Assembly: GCA_963921425.1 (NCBI GenBank)
Contig: OY992832.1
Coordinates: 17,954,835 to 18,018,834, forward strand
Length of the DNA: 64,000 bases
Source of the DNA: Dryas octopetala
Taxonomy: Eukaryota; Streptophyta; Magnoliopsida; Rosales; Rosaceae
Reading direction: 5' to 3'
Shown: piece by piece, positions 1 to 12,343 of the stretch
How positions within the stretch are numbered: position 1 is the stretch's first letter
How the letters are laid out: every line of letters starts with the position of its first letter
Notes under the pieces: generated by a model
Databases searched by the model: none
What the model saw: the letters and a program-made list of their open reading frames with translations, nothing else
What the model was told of the DNA's origin: nothing
Translations under genes and position numbers: made by a program

Positions 1-2577
1 GTCTCTTGCTCGTCATGGCCTTCATCCATTTGGGGAATTGGTTGAAATCTGAGTCTACTATAGAGGCGGTTAATTAATTTATTTTCAATAAATAAAATAC
101 GACCCTATAATGACACATTATTTGATTCATATAAATAAATTTAACAAATCTAGCATTATGAGGAGAAAACATGTTACTGTTTTAAGTCTTCTATGAAAAG
201 GATTTTTCTTTCCTTTTAGATTAATGAGAAAAATCAACTTAGCAATTTATAGAAACTTTCTGTTGAATTCTACCATATATAAATGGTATGAGAAATTTCA
301 AAGGGGTCAACTAGTCCAAGCAAAACTTCCATATGTATATATCATATACATGTCATTCCTTAGGTAATAGAAGTTGGAAAACTAATGGACATGACATTGA
401 ATTTGACCCGATCTGGACTTTTCCATGAATTATTTAATTTCCCACATTAGCTGAAGTGATGCCTCATATATATAGATAGGGTTTGGGAGGAGAAAATTTT
501 TTTGATTAGACTGATAACCAAATTTTTTTATCAGTACACTACTTTAAACCGACGTAATTCTTATTAGCTAGTATGGGATCAACACATCAAGATTAGTAGA
601 GGATCTAAATCCCTACTTAATTAAGTACAATACTTTAATTGAATGCCAATTTTGCTTTGTGTGTACCGATAAAAAAATTTAAATAGAACATTATTCGTGT
701 GTATTCATCTTTGATCAATATTGCTCAATATATAGTGTTTGATGGAGATTCGACCACTATTTGAAGAGATTTGGAGGCAATACTTGGTGATTATATTTTT
801 GGACTCAAATATCTAAGGCTAAAATCTTTTATAGAAGCAAAAAATGGCTAGTTTCAAAAACTCTCCTGTTTCCCTATATCATTTATTGTAATTGAATTTA
901 GAGACAAAAACGAAACACAAAAAAAGAGTTCAGAAATCAATTTCCTTTCCCAAACATGGCCCAAAAGAAAAATGGCCATTAAAGCTAAGGCCCAAAAGAA
1001 ACAAACAAGTTTTATGCTCAGTGGGCTTTCCAATATTGCTGTCTTGAGAGTCAATCATGAAGAAAGTACGTTAAGCTTTTATTTTGTTTGTGAAATGTGT
1101 TATCTTTCTCAAACCAAAAAAAACAAAACTATCTTTTTCTTTTCCTTACCTATTCCTAATTTCCAATTTCCAATAGTTAGTAATAGATAGGACAAAAAAC
1201 AATATATTTGGATATTTTCTTTTAAAACATGGAAAAGATTCGGCTATATTATAATATTTTCGAGTTTTCATATTTGAGTTTTTAATTTATAATATTTTTT
1301 AAGAATATGTGTATAATAAGTTCATTTTCTAAAAAATATATATATGTATTTTTTGTCCATTAAATGTGTATGAAAAACTAGAGAATTTTCAAGGATTCAA
1401 TCATTTCCAATATTACGTGATTTTACTAACTAGATTGGTTTTCTATGCAAATCTAATGAAGCCATTTACTTCATTGGCAGAGTTTCATGAAGTAACCCAA
1501 GAGGCTTCCAACTAGCATGGCTACAATTTAAAATACTTTGAAAACTTAGATCCCCAAACAAAGGGAACGATGCATGACAGATTTAAATGACAGAACTTGT
1601 CAAGAGAATTTTTTATGACATTTTATGGTTAAAATTTTGGATAGGCAGATGATTATTATGTTAAGAAATTATTTGTGTTGTTGATAAAAAAAAAAAAAAA
1701 AAAAAGTACTTTAAGTAGAAGCCTAAAATGAGAAAGAAAGATAAGCTCAAGTTCACCCAACCCAAAACTTAAGTTCCAGGACAAAAATCCTACCGAACGC
1801 TCGGCGGTTCTTGCCGAGCACTCAACAGCAGTAGATCATGCAACCTGCATCGCAACCTCAACCCTCCATCTGCAACCTAAAACATGCATCTACAATTAAA
1901 ATATGTCATTTGCATCCTAAAAATATGTATCTGCAATTTAAAATCTACAAATGTAGATGAAGGATGCATCTATATCCGTCGAGCTCTCGGCAAGAGTACC
2001 AAGTTCTCGGTGTGCCGATCCCTCGGCATCCTGCCGACACTCTGTATCTTGTTTCTGGCCTCCAGGCTCGTGCACGCTAATAGATTGGGCTTCAACTTAA
2101 TTTTTTATTTAGGTGAAATTTTAGTTATGAACCTTGAATTTGTTGTCTTTACAATAATTTATTAAAAAAAAACAAATAGCTAGTGAGAAAGACGAAAACT
2201 GTTAACTATGAGGGCACCTGAGACAATACAAGCTTTTTTGTTTTTTTTTTGTTCTTGAAATTCAAGTAATTTTTATTTTGTTACAAAAGCTCTTAATTAT
2301 GCAATATCTTCTCTATTTTTTAAAATCTAAGTCATATGAGTAAATACCAACCCAGGAGAAGACTTATAAAAAAAAAATTAAGAGAACAAGAATATGTGGT
2401 AACACCCAAAGAGAACATGAGACTAAGAGAGGAGAGAGGAAAAACAGAAAAAGGAAAGGAGACATTTGAAAATTTAAGAGCAGCTTTGTAATTTACAGCT
2501 AGAAATTCCATTGGCCATAAACCATAAAACTAATGAGTCTGTTTTAATTAATTAATGGTTTTGTTATCCCTAAATCA
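1..2577. other. Intergenic, no gene recognised
   Basis: AT-rich sequence with no reading frame that looks like a real protein. A poly-A run lies near 1687-1705. Around 1790-2075 there is a GC-richer block with imperfect inverted CTCGGC-containing motifs at its two ends (about 1800-1822 and 1980-2010), possibly the ends of a degraded element, but no target duplication was found. Confidence 0.5.
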
Positions 2578-4125
2578 TAGGGGTGGGTTCGGTACGGTTA
2601 CCGAACCGAGAACCCCAAACCGTGTACCGACCGGACCCCCATCGGTTGGCCATTTTGGTTATCGAGACCGGTACCGGAATGTCGATAAACCAGCACTCGG
2701 CTGGACCGACATTCTCGGTCAGCTCGGCTCAAACGGGCATTGACCGACATGGTGGTGGGTTGAGAGGTGGTCTGATGAAAGGATCAAGAACATACCAGAA
2801 TCGTGTTGAGTCGCCGCTGGGTTTGCCGGAAAACTGGCAGGGAAACTAGCGACCTTTTAATCTTCGATCTGCCACCTACGATAGTCGGATGAACAACCCA
2901 AATACACCGAAAGACTCAAGCCAACTAGAGGAGGCTCTGGGTACCAACCAAGAGTCACGATGACGCCAGAATCGCAGAGTTCGTCGAAGAAGACTACTGG
3001 CCTTGACTGGGTTTTGGGTTTTCAAAATCTTCTGGGTGATCAGAGGATAGGGGAAGAGAAAGGAGATAAGGGGAAGATTTTTGGGGTGGTCCTGTCACCA
3101 CCCAAGGCCGGACGACGACAATTTCGCCGGTCAATGCTCGGTGTGAGTGAAGAGGGATAAGAGAGAAATGAGCATTGAGGGAGAGGAGGGAGAAATGAGA
3201 AAATTTTTTTTAAGCCATTAAGATTTGAGAGAGAAAGAAATGAGAATTAATTTCTGATTTTGGGGGTTTGGTGTTTGGTGTTTGGTGTTTGAAGTTTTTA
3301 CTTTAAATAAATTTATATATATAATACATTTCTATACCCTAAAATACATTTCTATATAATTTATATAATATATTTCTATAGTTTATATAAAACATATAAT
3401 TTATAAGTTATATGTTTTTTAATTTATATAATACATTTTTATATAAAACCTAATTAAAAATATCCTAAACTCTAATATTATATCATATCCTAAATCTTAG
3501 GGTATAGAATATAGTGATATACCATATTCTAATATTATACCATATTAACCATATCCTAAATATTTTTATAGTTATATACTTATATACCAACTATGAAAGT
3601 ATGAATTATAGTCTTAGGGTATCAGATATAAGGTATATGATTTAAAATTTTTAAAACACACAATAGGGTTTAGAATTTAGTATATAGTTATATAGTATGT
3701 AGTCATATATGATATATTTATGGTTCAATTGAAATAATTATATTAATTATATAATATAATTGTATTATATAAATTAAAAAACATACAAATTATTAATCAT
3801 AGGGTTTAGGGTATAGAAAGGGTTTAGGGTTTATAAATTTATATATATTTTATAAATTATAGAAATGTATATAAATGTATTATAGAAAGATATTTTAGGG
3901 TATAGAAAATTAGAAATGTATAAAATTGTATTATTTTAAATGAAATGTTATATATACTCGGTTTGGTTCGGTAAACCGACGATTCTAGGATCTGAGAATC
4001 GGAATCGAAACCAAACATACCAGTTCGGTTGGCAAACTGATATCTCGGTACGGTTATTCTTGACATCGATTAGGTCGGTTTTGAGTTTGATCTCGGTTTT
4101 TCGGTCAAACCAACCCAGCCCAACC
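2578..4125. mobile_element. Degraded hAT-like non-autonomous element (candidate)
   Basis: The left end begins near AGGGGTGGGTTCGGTACGG and the right end, read in reverse, contains TTGGGCTGGGTTGGTTTG. Both ends are unusually rich in CGGT/ACCG motifs while the middle is very AT-rich. G-rich starts of this kind are common for plant hAT elements. The inverted repeats are imperfect and I could not identify an 8-bp target duplication, so family and exact borders are inference. No transposase is present. Confidence 0.3.
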
Positions 4126-4221
4126 AAATCAAGCTAGCTACTAATATTATGAGTTTTCTTAATTAATTGATTACGTCTACTAACTTAGAAAAAAAATATT
4201 CCTGAAAACTCTTAATGGATA

Positions 4222-4690
4222 AATTTCATTTTTGGTATATATAGTTTGTTGGAAATTATACTTAAGTATATGTAGTTTTAATTTTTATTTTATTTTAACC
4301 CCATAGTTTACATATGGTTGTAATTTTAAGACATGTTTACAATTTCGTTAATTTCACTGTTAAAAGTGGAACTTCGAGCAAACTACAGTTACTAAAGTGG
4401 AACTTCGAGCAAACTACAATTACCAAAGTAGAACTTTGAGCAAACTATAAGTACCAAAGTGGAACTGGACCAAACTGCAAGTATCAAAAGCGAAATTTGG
4501 CAACATCTGAGAAGACCAAATTCCCCTCGCTTTTACAGTGAAATTGACAAAATTGCAAGCATGTACTGAAATTGCAACATTTTGCAAACTACATGACCAA
4601 TATCGGCAAAATTAAAAATACATGTATCAAAGTGGAACTTTGAGCAAACTAAAAGTACCAAGCAAAATTTGGCCAATTCCTATATGAAGA
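4222..4690. repeat. Inverted-repeat element with internal tandem motif
   Basis: The block around 4330-4370 (ACATGTTTACAATTTCG ... CACTGTTAAAAG) reappears inverted around 4528-4565. Between the arms, a unit of about 30-35 bases containing GTGGAACTTCGAGCAAACTA is repeated at about 4368, 4399, 4430 and 4458, with a further copy near 4629. It is probably a MITE that has gained an internal satellite-like array. Borders are approximate and no coding potential is seen. Confidence 0.4.
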
Positions 4691-4744
4691 CCACATTAGT
4701 TCTTATCACACACCCAAAACCATATTTTTTCAGCTTTACCCTTA

Positions 4745-5220
4745 GGCCCTGTTTGTTTCTAAAATGGAGTTTTTGGGAAACCAATTCCTATACATTTTCC
4801 AGGAAGAGAATGCAAGATTCTTATTTCTATTTTTGGTAATGCTAGGAAAGTAATTGAGAAATATATATATATATATATTTTTCCACCCCATGTTTGCTTT
4901 GTGTAGGAATATGAAACAAAAATTGTCCATTTTTCAATTATACCCATGTCTATTATATATATATATTAGATAAAGAAATGAAACACTAGAAAGAAAAATT
5001 CATAATTAATATGGGCACTTTGGTCTTGAAAATTCATAATTAATGATTTCTCATCTAAAAGGAAAAGCAACCCAAAATTTGCTTGAGGGTTTCACTTTCC
5101 CCATTTGGGCATCATTTTTTCATGAAGAATGAATTAGTTTTCAAATGTTACAGTTATAAAATGTGGAAATGAAATTGTTTTCCCATTCACAAGCCCAAAA
5201 TTTGTGAACCAAATGAGCTC
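4745..5220. mobile_element. PIF/Harbinger-like MITE (candidate)
   Basis: The left end reads GGCCCTGTTTGTTTC directly after TTA (4742-4744). The right end read in reverse is GAGCTCATTTGGTTC, followed by TTA at 5221-5223. TTA target duplications and GGSCCTGTTTGG-type termini are typical of Harbinger/Tourist elements. Inverted-repeat identity is only moderate (about 9 of 15), so the call is tentative. No protein is encoded. Confidence 0.4.
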
Positions 5221-5244
5221 TTAACGAAAAAAAAAAAACTTTTA

Positions 5245-6199
5245 TGGTGTGTTTGGATGGAGAAAAAAAACTTGGAATTTAAACAAAACTCAGCATTTAA
5301 GAAATTACATGCTCTAATTTCCTTGTTTGGGTCCATAAATATAGAATTTCGTAAATTCTATATGGAAAAAAACTTGGGATTTGAAGGCTGTAAATTCCAC
5401 CTAAATTGGTGTCATTTTCAAAATTCCAATTTTTATAAAAAAAAAAAGTCGTGTCCACCCATCACCTTGCCAAATTAATTACAATACCACCACCACTACC
5501 ACCATGTCGCCGCTACCACCACCACCACTGCCACCGCCACCGCCACCGCCACCTCTGCCGCCACCATCACCACTGCAACCACCGACACCACCTCCGCCGC
5601 CACCACCACCACCTTTGCCACCACTACGACCACCACCGCCGCCACCTTTGCCACCACCACTACGACCACCACCGTCGCCACCGTTACCACCACCACCACC
5701 GACACTGCCACTGCCAACATCACTACCACTACCCGCTGCCACCACCACCAACACCACCACAGCCGCCACTATTACCACTACCATCGCCGCCACTGTCACC
5801 ACCACTGACACCGCCATCACCGACACTGACACCGCCGTTGCCGCCTCCATCACCAATGCCATCACCATTGCCGTTGCCGTCGCCACCACCTTCACTGCCA
5901 ATGTCGCCGTTGCCACCACCTCCAATACCGCAATTTTTGCCATCACCATTTCTCCCCTCGCCCGTGGGCCATCACCCCTACTACCATCATCAACTTACCA
6001 CAAACATCATTTTTATTGTTGCCACCATCACCATCACTCTTTTATAAAACTACTATAAATTTCGTATTTAAATTCCATTATGATTACATTTATCCAAACA
6101 AGAGAATTTACAAATTCTAGAATTTTAAATCACGTCATTTTTAATTCCGTCATTTGTGAATTCCTTAGTAGTTTCAAATTACTTCATCCAAACGCACCA
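5245..6199. mobile_element. Tourist/Harbinger-like MITE carrying a trinucleotide tract
   Basis: The terminal inverted repeats are TGGTGTGTTTGGATGGAG on the left and, reversed, TGGTGCGTTTGGATGAAG on the right: 16 of 18 positions agree. Each is flanked by TTA (5242-5244 and 6200-6202), the expected 3-bp duplication. A second motif, CTTGTTTGG, recurs inverted inside both ends. The centre is a long CCN trinucleotide array. Long open frames in all phases here (His/Pro-rich on one strand, Val/Gly-rich on the other) are products of the repeat, not genes. Confidence 0.6.
5480..6040. repeat. Imperfect CCN (CCA/CCG/CCT) trinucleotide array
   Basis: About 560 bases of degenerate CCA, CCG and CCT triplets inside the MITE. 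The plus strand is almost free of G-rich stretches while the minus strand is GGN-rich. The array is interrupted, so it is an old or continually mutating repeat rather than a pure microsatellite. Confidence 0.8.
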
Positions 6200-6202
6200 T
6201 TA

Positions 6203-7794
6203 GGGAACTTCAAAGGATCTGAGCCCTTGTCCACCTTGTCGTTGCATCCTCAGTGATCACTGGTAGCCTCACCCACCTTACTATCAACGCCTTTGCTCCC
6301 ATCTCTATTCCTCTCTCTCTGGTTTGCCTAATTTTTTTTAAAACATAGTTTCACGATGTGGCATTTACCTATTGGTTGGAGTATATGCTTAAAATGGAGC
6401 TTCCCACACCAAATCTTCATCCTTGTAAACCTAAGAAGTAAGAACCCTATCTTCTCCCATTTTATCCTTCATCTACATGTTTTTGGTGCCTCCTTGATCA
6501 TCTTCTCATTGAAGAGTGAATGACGAGTAGAGTCGATAAAGTTGAGTGATCATTGCTTTGAGACTCGATGGATGAGAGTTTTTATAATCGCATAAACTCA
6601 TTTTATCACTTTCAATTCAGGTATTTTCAATCAATTGAATGTGTTTCCTAAGCTTTCTTTTAAGCCCAGTAACAAAAATTCTTTTCAAACTAGAAATAGA
6701 TTGAATAGTGGAAATGTTAGATGTTCGTGGGTTATCGAGCGCTCGAGCACCGCATTCCAACCAAGGCCATGCTGTGATAGCTCCTCATTAATTAAATAAC
6801 GCCCCACATCTCAATCTTCTCTCTCAATCTTCAATTATGTATTTCTTTCGTCTCTCCCTCTCTGTCACGATTTCTTTGCTCTTGGTCGTGCTTCGTCGCC
6901 TCGTCGCTTACTCTTCTAGATCAATTTTCTGCCAAAATCAACCAAATTTGAACCCATTTCTCAGTGAGCTGATCAAGGTAAGTAGGAACTCCAAGTTGTA
7001 AGTGGGGGTTATTCTAGAAAATAGCCAACCGACGATGTCAGACTGACCGACTAACCTTATCGGTTTACGAGTTAGATTGGCCGATGCCCACTCCTATTAG
7101 ATAACATACCTTTGAGAAGGGTCAAATGGCCTTTGAGAATCCTTGTTTCGTATTATTGGTCAGACTACTTAAGGAATGTAAAGATTTCCCCTATCTAGTT
7201 TCTTGAGAAAAACTTCCATTAACAGACTAACATGAATATGGCTAATTTGGTATCCCTACTTAATAACATGATGTCACATATGCTTTTATATTTCATCACA
7301 TAAAATTTTCTTCAATTTTAATTTTAAGATCAAACATATCTCATGAATGCTAAGTCAGCTCTTATTCTTGTTATAGGTAAGTTTTTTCCAGTGTCCTTTA
7401 TATAATTTTCTTTGCCTCCAAACAATTGAATATTCTCATGAATCAATTCAATATTTATTTCAAGATAAGTGTATTACCCACATGTAATATACTTGTTATT
7501 GATATAGTATCTTAATATTTTGTTTTGGTAACTAGTGTCTTAGGATTTTAAAATAAAGAGTCCATTAATTATAAGGTACTAACAAAATAAAATATTAACC
7601 AAAACCACTCAATCTATGTTTATTAACTTGCGGACACTATCTACCAGCCCAAAAAATAATATGCGGACACCTTCTAAAAGAAACGCATCACAACAAAATC
7701 AACTACACAAACAGCCCAAAACTGATCTTCTTCTTTTCTTTGCCAAATCGATCTCTTTCTTTAACTTTACCAAATCGACAATTGTTCATCTTCA
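6203..7794. other. Intergenic, no gene recognised
   Basis: Mixed AT-rich sequence with short pyrimidine-rich stretches. No exon with a recognisable protein family was found on either strand and no clear element ends were seen. Confidence 0.45.
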
Positions 7795-8285
7795 CTCACA
7801 AGCATCGTTCTGCAACTGCAAGCTTGCAACTCCAAAAAAACTGCAGTTTCAGTTCACAAACTGCTTTCAGTTCACTTTGCAGTTTCAGAAACTGCAGTTT
7901 CACTTGTAGTTAGTAATTGCAACTGCAAGCCTGCAGCTCCAATAAACTGCAGTTTCACTTACACTGCAACTGCAAGCTTGCAACTCAAATAAACTGCAGT
8001 TTCAGTTCATTTGCAGTTTCTGAAACTGCAGTTGCAACTCAAATAAACTGCAGTTTCTGAAACTGCAACTGCAAGTCCGCAACTTCAATAAACTGCAGTT
8101 TCAACTCTAATAAATTGCAGTTTCTGCAGTTTCAGTTCACTTACAGTTCCAGAAACTGCAGTTTCAGTTCACAAACTGCAGAAAGTTCACTTGTAATTCC
8201 AGATCTGCAGTTTCAGTTCACTATAAACTGCAGTTTTTTATGCAGTTCCATAAACTGCCGAAAACTGCAGTTTCAGAAATTGAAC
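7795..8285. repeat. Dense array of CTGCAG-centred palindromes
   Basis: The motif AAACTGCAGTTTC, itself a palindrome, and variants such as TGCAACTGCAAGC and CTGCAGTTTCAGTTCAC recur at irregular spacing for nearly 500 bases. Because each unit is self-complementary, both strands look alike and single strands can fold in many registers. Spacing is too irregular for a simple satellite. No coding sense is apparent. Confidence 0.75.
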
Positions 8286-8317
8286 TAAACAAAAAAATCA
8301 AGAACCTAAACATAAAT

Positions 8318-8434
8318 CGACGAAAGGGCTCGTGCAGATCTTGCACTCCTTGTTGTAATCAGCGCGCGTCAAGCCGACGTAGGGGTTGTCGCCGAGGCAC
8401 GACTCGCTGATCAGGAAGTATGAACTCTCGATCT
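8318..8434 (-). pseudogene. Fragment of an RBM22/ECM2-type splicing factor N-terminus
   Basis: Read on the minus strand, this stretch encodes ESCLGDNPYV and then ADYNKECKICTSPF. That is the zinc-binding start of the RBM22/Ecm2 (plant CCCH zinc-finger) family of spliceosome proteins, which carries an ESCLG-NPY...KECKIC-PF signature. Only about 37 residues are preserved, with no upstream Met-containing start or downstream RRM and CCCH domains, and the frame runs into unrelated sequence after the PF. It is best read as a captured or retroposed exon piece. Family assignment is from remembered consensus. Confidence 0.55.
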
Positions 8435-9018
8435 TGCGATGTCGTCCAGATCGAGCTCTTTTCTCTCTCTCTTCGCGACTTCTCAGACTTCTTTTTCTCT
8501 CGGATTGGAAAACCAGCTAGCTTATAACCACAGCTGTATGGAAAACCAGCTACCTTAAACTTTGCGCTCAATCAACTTCGTCGGAGATCGATGAAGAAGA
8601 TGGATGAGTTTGGGTGTGGCTGTGGCTGTGGTTGAGTTTGGATGTGAGTGTGTGTGTGTGTGAATGCAAGTTTGTGTGAGCTATAGTCTGAATAGAGTGT
8701 AAATGCGGGTACAATAATGATACCAACTCAAAGTGACCTGATTGTTAATAAAATTAACCTGATTGTTATATATTAACAATAATGGTATTAGAAGTTAAAA
8801 ACCATAGCGATGTAGTAATGAGTAATTATTTCTAAAATAAATGTATTAATAATTGATTTTACTATTTTTAAAAGTTTAAATATTATTATTGCATCACTAT
8901 ACGTACTCCTACTGTCGCACCAAATACGGAACAAACATAACAGAAGTCTCCCTCCTAAAAATCCAGAATCCCGCGAGACGACAACCACTTTACTCTCTCT
9001 TTCTCTCAGAGTCTCCCC
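8435..9018. promoter_or_regulatory. Upstream region of RBR gene A
   Basis: Contains a short TG repeat near 8645-8665 and an AT-rich stretch, then a pyrimidine-rich leader (CTCTCTTTCTCTCAG) immediately before the ancestral start codon at 9019. I see no convincing TATA box at a fixed distance. Treat as promoter and 5' UTR by position only. Confidence 0.3.
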
Positions 9019-9094
9019 ATGGCTAGCACTTAGCAGAGTCTCACTAAACGACGACGACGTTCACGTCGTAATCTCCGAGCAACGCCGCGATTTC

Positions 9095-11484
9095 ATGGCC
9101 GCCGATGCCGTCGAGTCCGACCTGGACCTCGCCTTCCACCTTCAACTCCAGGAAGCCCTCGCCGCCTCTCTCGCTCTCCAACCCTCCTCCTCTGCATCCT
9201 CTTCCTTCGTCCAAACCCCCCAAAACGACACCGTCCCAACCGTCGCCTCCCTCCACTCCGAAGCGCTCGCGAGGATGGAACAGGAAATGAAGGACCGCGT
9301 GCAAAGCGAGATTGAAACGAGGAGGGCGAAGGAGGATCTCATCCGTCAGATTCACGATCAGAACGTCGCGAGGGAGATCATGAGAATTCCCGAGGATGAG
9401 TGGGAGGAGTCCGGCGACTTCTTCGCTAAACCCTTGGACGGCGAAGGCTCCTCGTCGTCGCAGTCGGAGAAGAAGAAGAGTGTGGAGACTGAGAGCGTGT
9501 TCAGGCTCTATTTCAAGGGGTTGATGAGCGAGGAAAAGGTCGGCGGCGATGAGATAGTGGTGGTGGCTGGGATCGGGGTTGCGCTATGCGACTCCAGGGA
9601 TAATTTGGTATTCGAGGTTAGGAAGCCACTGATTGGGAACGGGATTAGCACGAGTTGTGCTCAATTGAAGGCGTTGATCGAAGGCCTCACTGTTGCTCTC
9701 TCTTTGGAGTTGATGCGCATCAACTTCTTCTGCGATAGCTATCACATTTTTCAGTTTGTGAGTTGCTCTGTACTTGCTTTTTTTTCTTTTCTTTTTTTCG
9801 GGGATATTAATGAAAATAGTTAAGAGTGGATTTCGGGAATTGAATTGATTATTTGCTTTGTTCTCGGAATTGTATGTGGGTTTTACAGTCAATATTGCTC
9901 CATTTAGGAACAAAAAGGAAATGTAATTTTTCAGATATACTTGATGAAAATCGACAAAGCAATTCACTCTGAAGAATTTACCAAGAAATTTTAGTTGGGT
10001 TTTCTCAGCATTTGCTTAATTAGCCTGTCATCTTATATTTGGTTATGGTTGAAACTGACAATTAGATAAACTCTTTTGAAGTATGTCAGAATAATTGAAT
10101 TTATTATTAAAATAATGTATGCAATGTTGCAGAATTTGTGTTGATCACATGAATATTGGAGAAATTTTTCAGTATGTTTCTTGAAGTTGTATTTTACATA
10201 CATGTGCAGGTTAGGGGGAGATGGCCGGCAAAGCAGCGCAAGATAGCAAAGCTGGTCAATCAGGTTAAGAGCCTTCAAAGTAAATTTACACAATGTAACG
10301 CGAGGCTTGTGCCCCGAAATGATATGAAGTTTGCATTTAAACTTGCAAGAGATGCAATACAGTCTCAGTCTCAGTCCAAACAGCCTGCACAATCTACCAC
10401 TTGCAAGAATGTGACCGAGAATTGTGTGATTTGTTTGGAAGATACTGATGTTAGTCGGATGTTTTCTGTTGATGGCTGCCTGCACCGATATTGCTTCTCT
10501 TGTATGAAGCAGCATGTGGAGGTGAAGTTGCTCCATGTGACAGTTCCTAGATGCCCTCATGAAGGCTGTAAGTCTGAACTTAGTGTTGACAGTTGTGCGA
10601 AATTCTTGACACCTAAACATGTGGAGACTATGCGCCAACGCATAAAGGAAGCTTCAATTCCTGCAACAGAGAGAGTTTATTGCCCATATCCAAGGTGCTC
10701 CGCTTTAATGATAAAAAGTGAGCTCTTAGAGCAAAGTAATAAAACCTTGTTGGCTATGGAACAATCAGGACTTAGGAGATGCATGAAATGTAACTTACTT
10801 TTTTGCATCAACTGTAAAGTCCCTTGGCACAGAAACATGACATGCTCTGATTACAAAAGGTTGAATCCTTATCCCCAAGAAGAAGATACAAAGCTAAAGT
10901 TTCTAGCCTCAAAAAATCTGTGGCGCCAGTGTGTGAAGTGCAACCATATGATTGAACTTGCTGAAGGTTGCTTCCACATGACTTGCAGGTATTTAGTCCC
11001 CATCTTTTCGAATTGACCACCCCTCTTACAATAAGTTTTTCAAAAAGTATTTATGTAAAAAATATGTGTGGGAAGAAGATTTGTTTAAAAGATTACAATT
11101 TACCTCAATCTTTGGGCGGTTCTACGCACTGTTGATGCCCTAACTTGAAAGGAAAAGGCCATATTTCTGGCTATAAACACGGCTGAAAGAATCATTAACT
11201 AGTGGCTTGTTGCCCAAGTAATTTCAGATTGTTTAGCATCATAGTTTGTGCATCTGGGCTTTTGTAACTGTATCTATGTCTTTTGCAGATGCACGTATGA
11301 GTTTTGCTATAAATGTGGAGCTGAGTGGAAAGAGAAAAAGCCAACATGTTCATGCCCACTTTGGGATGAGGGTCATATTTGGCATGATGAAGATGAGGAA
11401 GATGATTTTGGTGAAGAAGATGATTTTGGTGAAGAAGATGAGGAAGATGATTTCGACTCTGACTCAGATTATGACCTTCTGTAA
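9095..11484 (+). CDS. RBR E3 ubiquitin ligase with RNase H-like domain (copy A)
   Basis: Exons 9095-9757, 10210-10988 and 11289-11484 join in phase (0, then 2) to give 545 aa. Residues about 130-221 form an RNase H-like (RVT_3) fold. RING1 starts at CVIC (C293/C296) and runs through CLHRYCFSC to CPHEGC; an IBR follows (CPYPRC ... CMKC ... CINC); RING2 is CVKC...AEGC..HMTCRC...FCYKC, where the Cys of AEGC is the expected catalytic thioester residue. The tail is acidic. Family members take ubiquitin from an E2 onto this Cys and pass it to a substrate; the substrate here is unknown. The start at 9095 is used because the ATG at 9019 meets a stop after four codons. An alternative last exon lies at 11914-12343. 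Confidence 0.85.
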
Positions 11485-11913
11485 CATCCCCTCTCCAAAG
11501 AGTCCCCTCTAATTTCTCTGACTGGAAAATATTCAGTGACATTATTGTTTATAAATCATATGTTTGTGTAAATTATCAAACAGCTGTCTCTTTGTTTTGG
11601 TTCTCAACCGCTTGCTCACGAGGTTTTCCATCTCTTAATCATGAAACATGACATTATAATTATTGAACTCATATACAAGTATAACGTCTTCAAGAGAATG
11701 TGCACATGATGGCTATGGTGGAGGCACAACAACAAATAAATATATTTTATATATATATTTCTGCATGTGCTGCAGATTTTATTCTTATTTGTGTGTGTGT
11801 GAATCTGCATTTTTATCAATATGATTTGTGCTAATTGCAATGGAAAGCTGTTGTAGATCAAGTTTGCAAGTGGCTGTATCTCTGTCATTCTTATGCTTTT
11901 ATTGCTTTTGCAG

Positions 11914-12343
11914 ACGTGGGCATGAGATTTTATGTGACTGTGGAGCTGAGTGGAAAGACAAAATTCAAACATGTGCATGCCCACTCTCAGATGAGGATGA
12001 TATAGAATTTGAGGAGGAAGAAGAAGGTGATGGTGATGGTGAAGATGCTGATGAGGATGAAGATGATGATTACAGTGATGAGGATGAAGATGACGATGAT
12101 GATTACGGTGATGAGGATGAAGATGACGATGATGATGAGGATGAGGAGGAGTATGAGGGGGTTCAGGGGGAGGACGAGGAGGGGGTTCAGGAGGAGGAGG
12201 ATGAGGTTCAGGGGGAGGACGAGGAGGAGGTTCAGGGGGAGAAGAATATCTTGCCTGATGAGGATGATAGAGATTTTGATGAAGAATATGAGGAATGTGA
12301 AGAGGAGGAGGAGGAGTATTATGACTCTGACTCATATTATTAG
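11914..12343 (+). CDS. Alternative terminal exon of RBR copy A
   Basis: After the acceptor TTTTGCAG there is a second version of the last exon in the same phase as 11289-11484. If spliced to exon 2 it would give 623 aa. It keeps the FCYKC-to-GAEWK part as LCDCGAEWKDK, but the Cys that should follow MTCR is Arg (CGT). It then continues for about 115 residues that are mostly Glu and Asp. The sequence after its stop resembles the sequence after the first terminal exon, so exon and 3' UTR were duplicated together. Whether it is transcribed cannot be told from DNA. Confidence 0.6.

Noticed and set aside
3800..3840. Telomere-like repeats (GGGTTTAGGGTAT)
   Set aside because: Only two or three degenerate units in an AT-rich region; too short for an interstitial telomere.
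5451..6058. Long His/Pro-rich and Val/Gly-rich open frames on both strands
   Set aside because: They follow from the CCN trinucleotide array inside a MITE; all frames stay open because stop codons are rare in such repeats.
11616..12335. 239-residue minus-strand Pro/His-rich frame
   Set aside because: It is the antisense of the GAT/GAG-rich acidic tail of the alternative terminal exon; no family motif.
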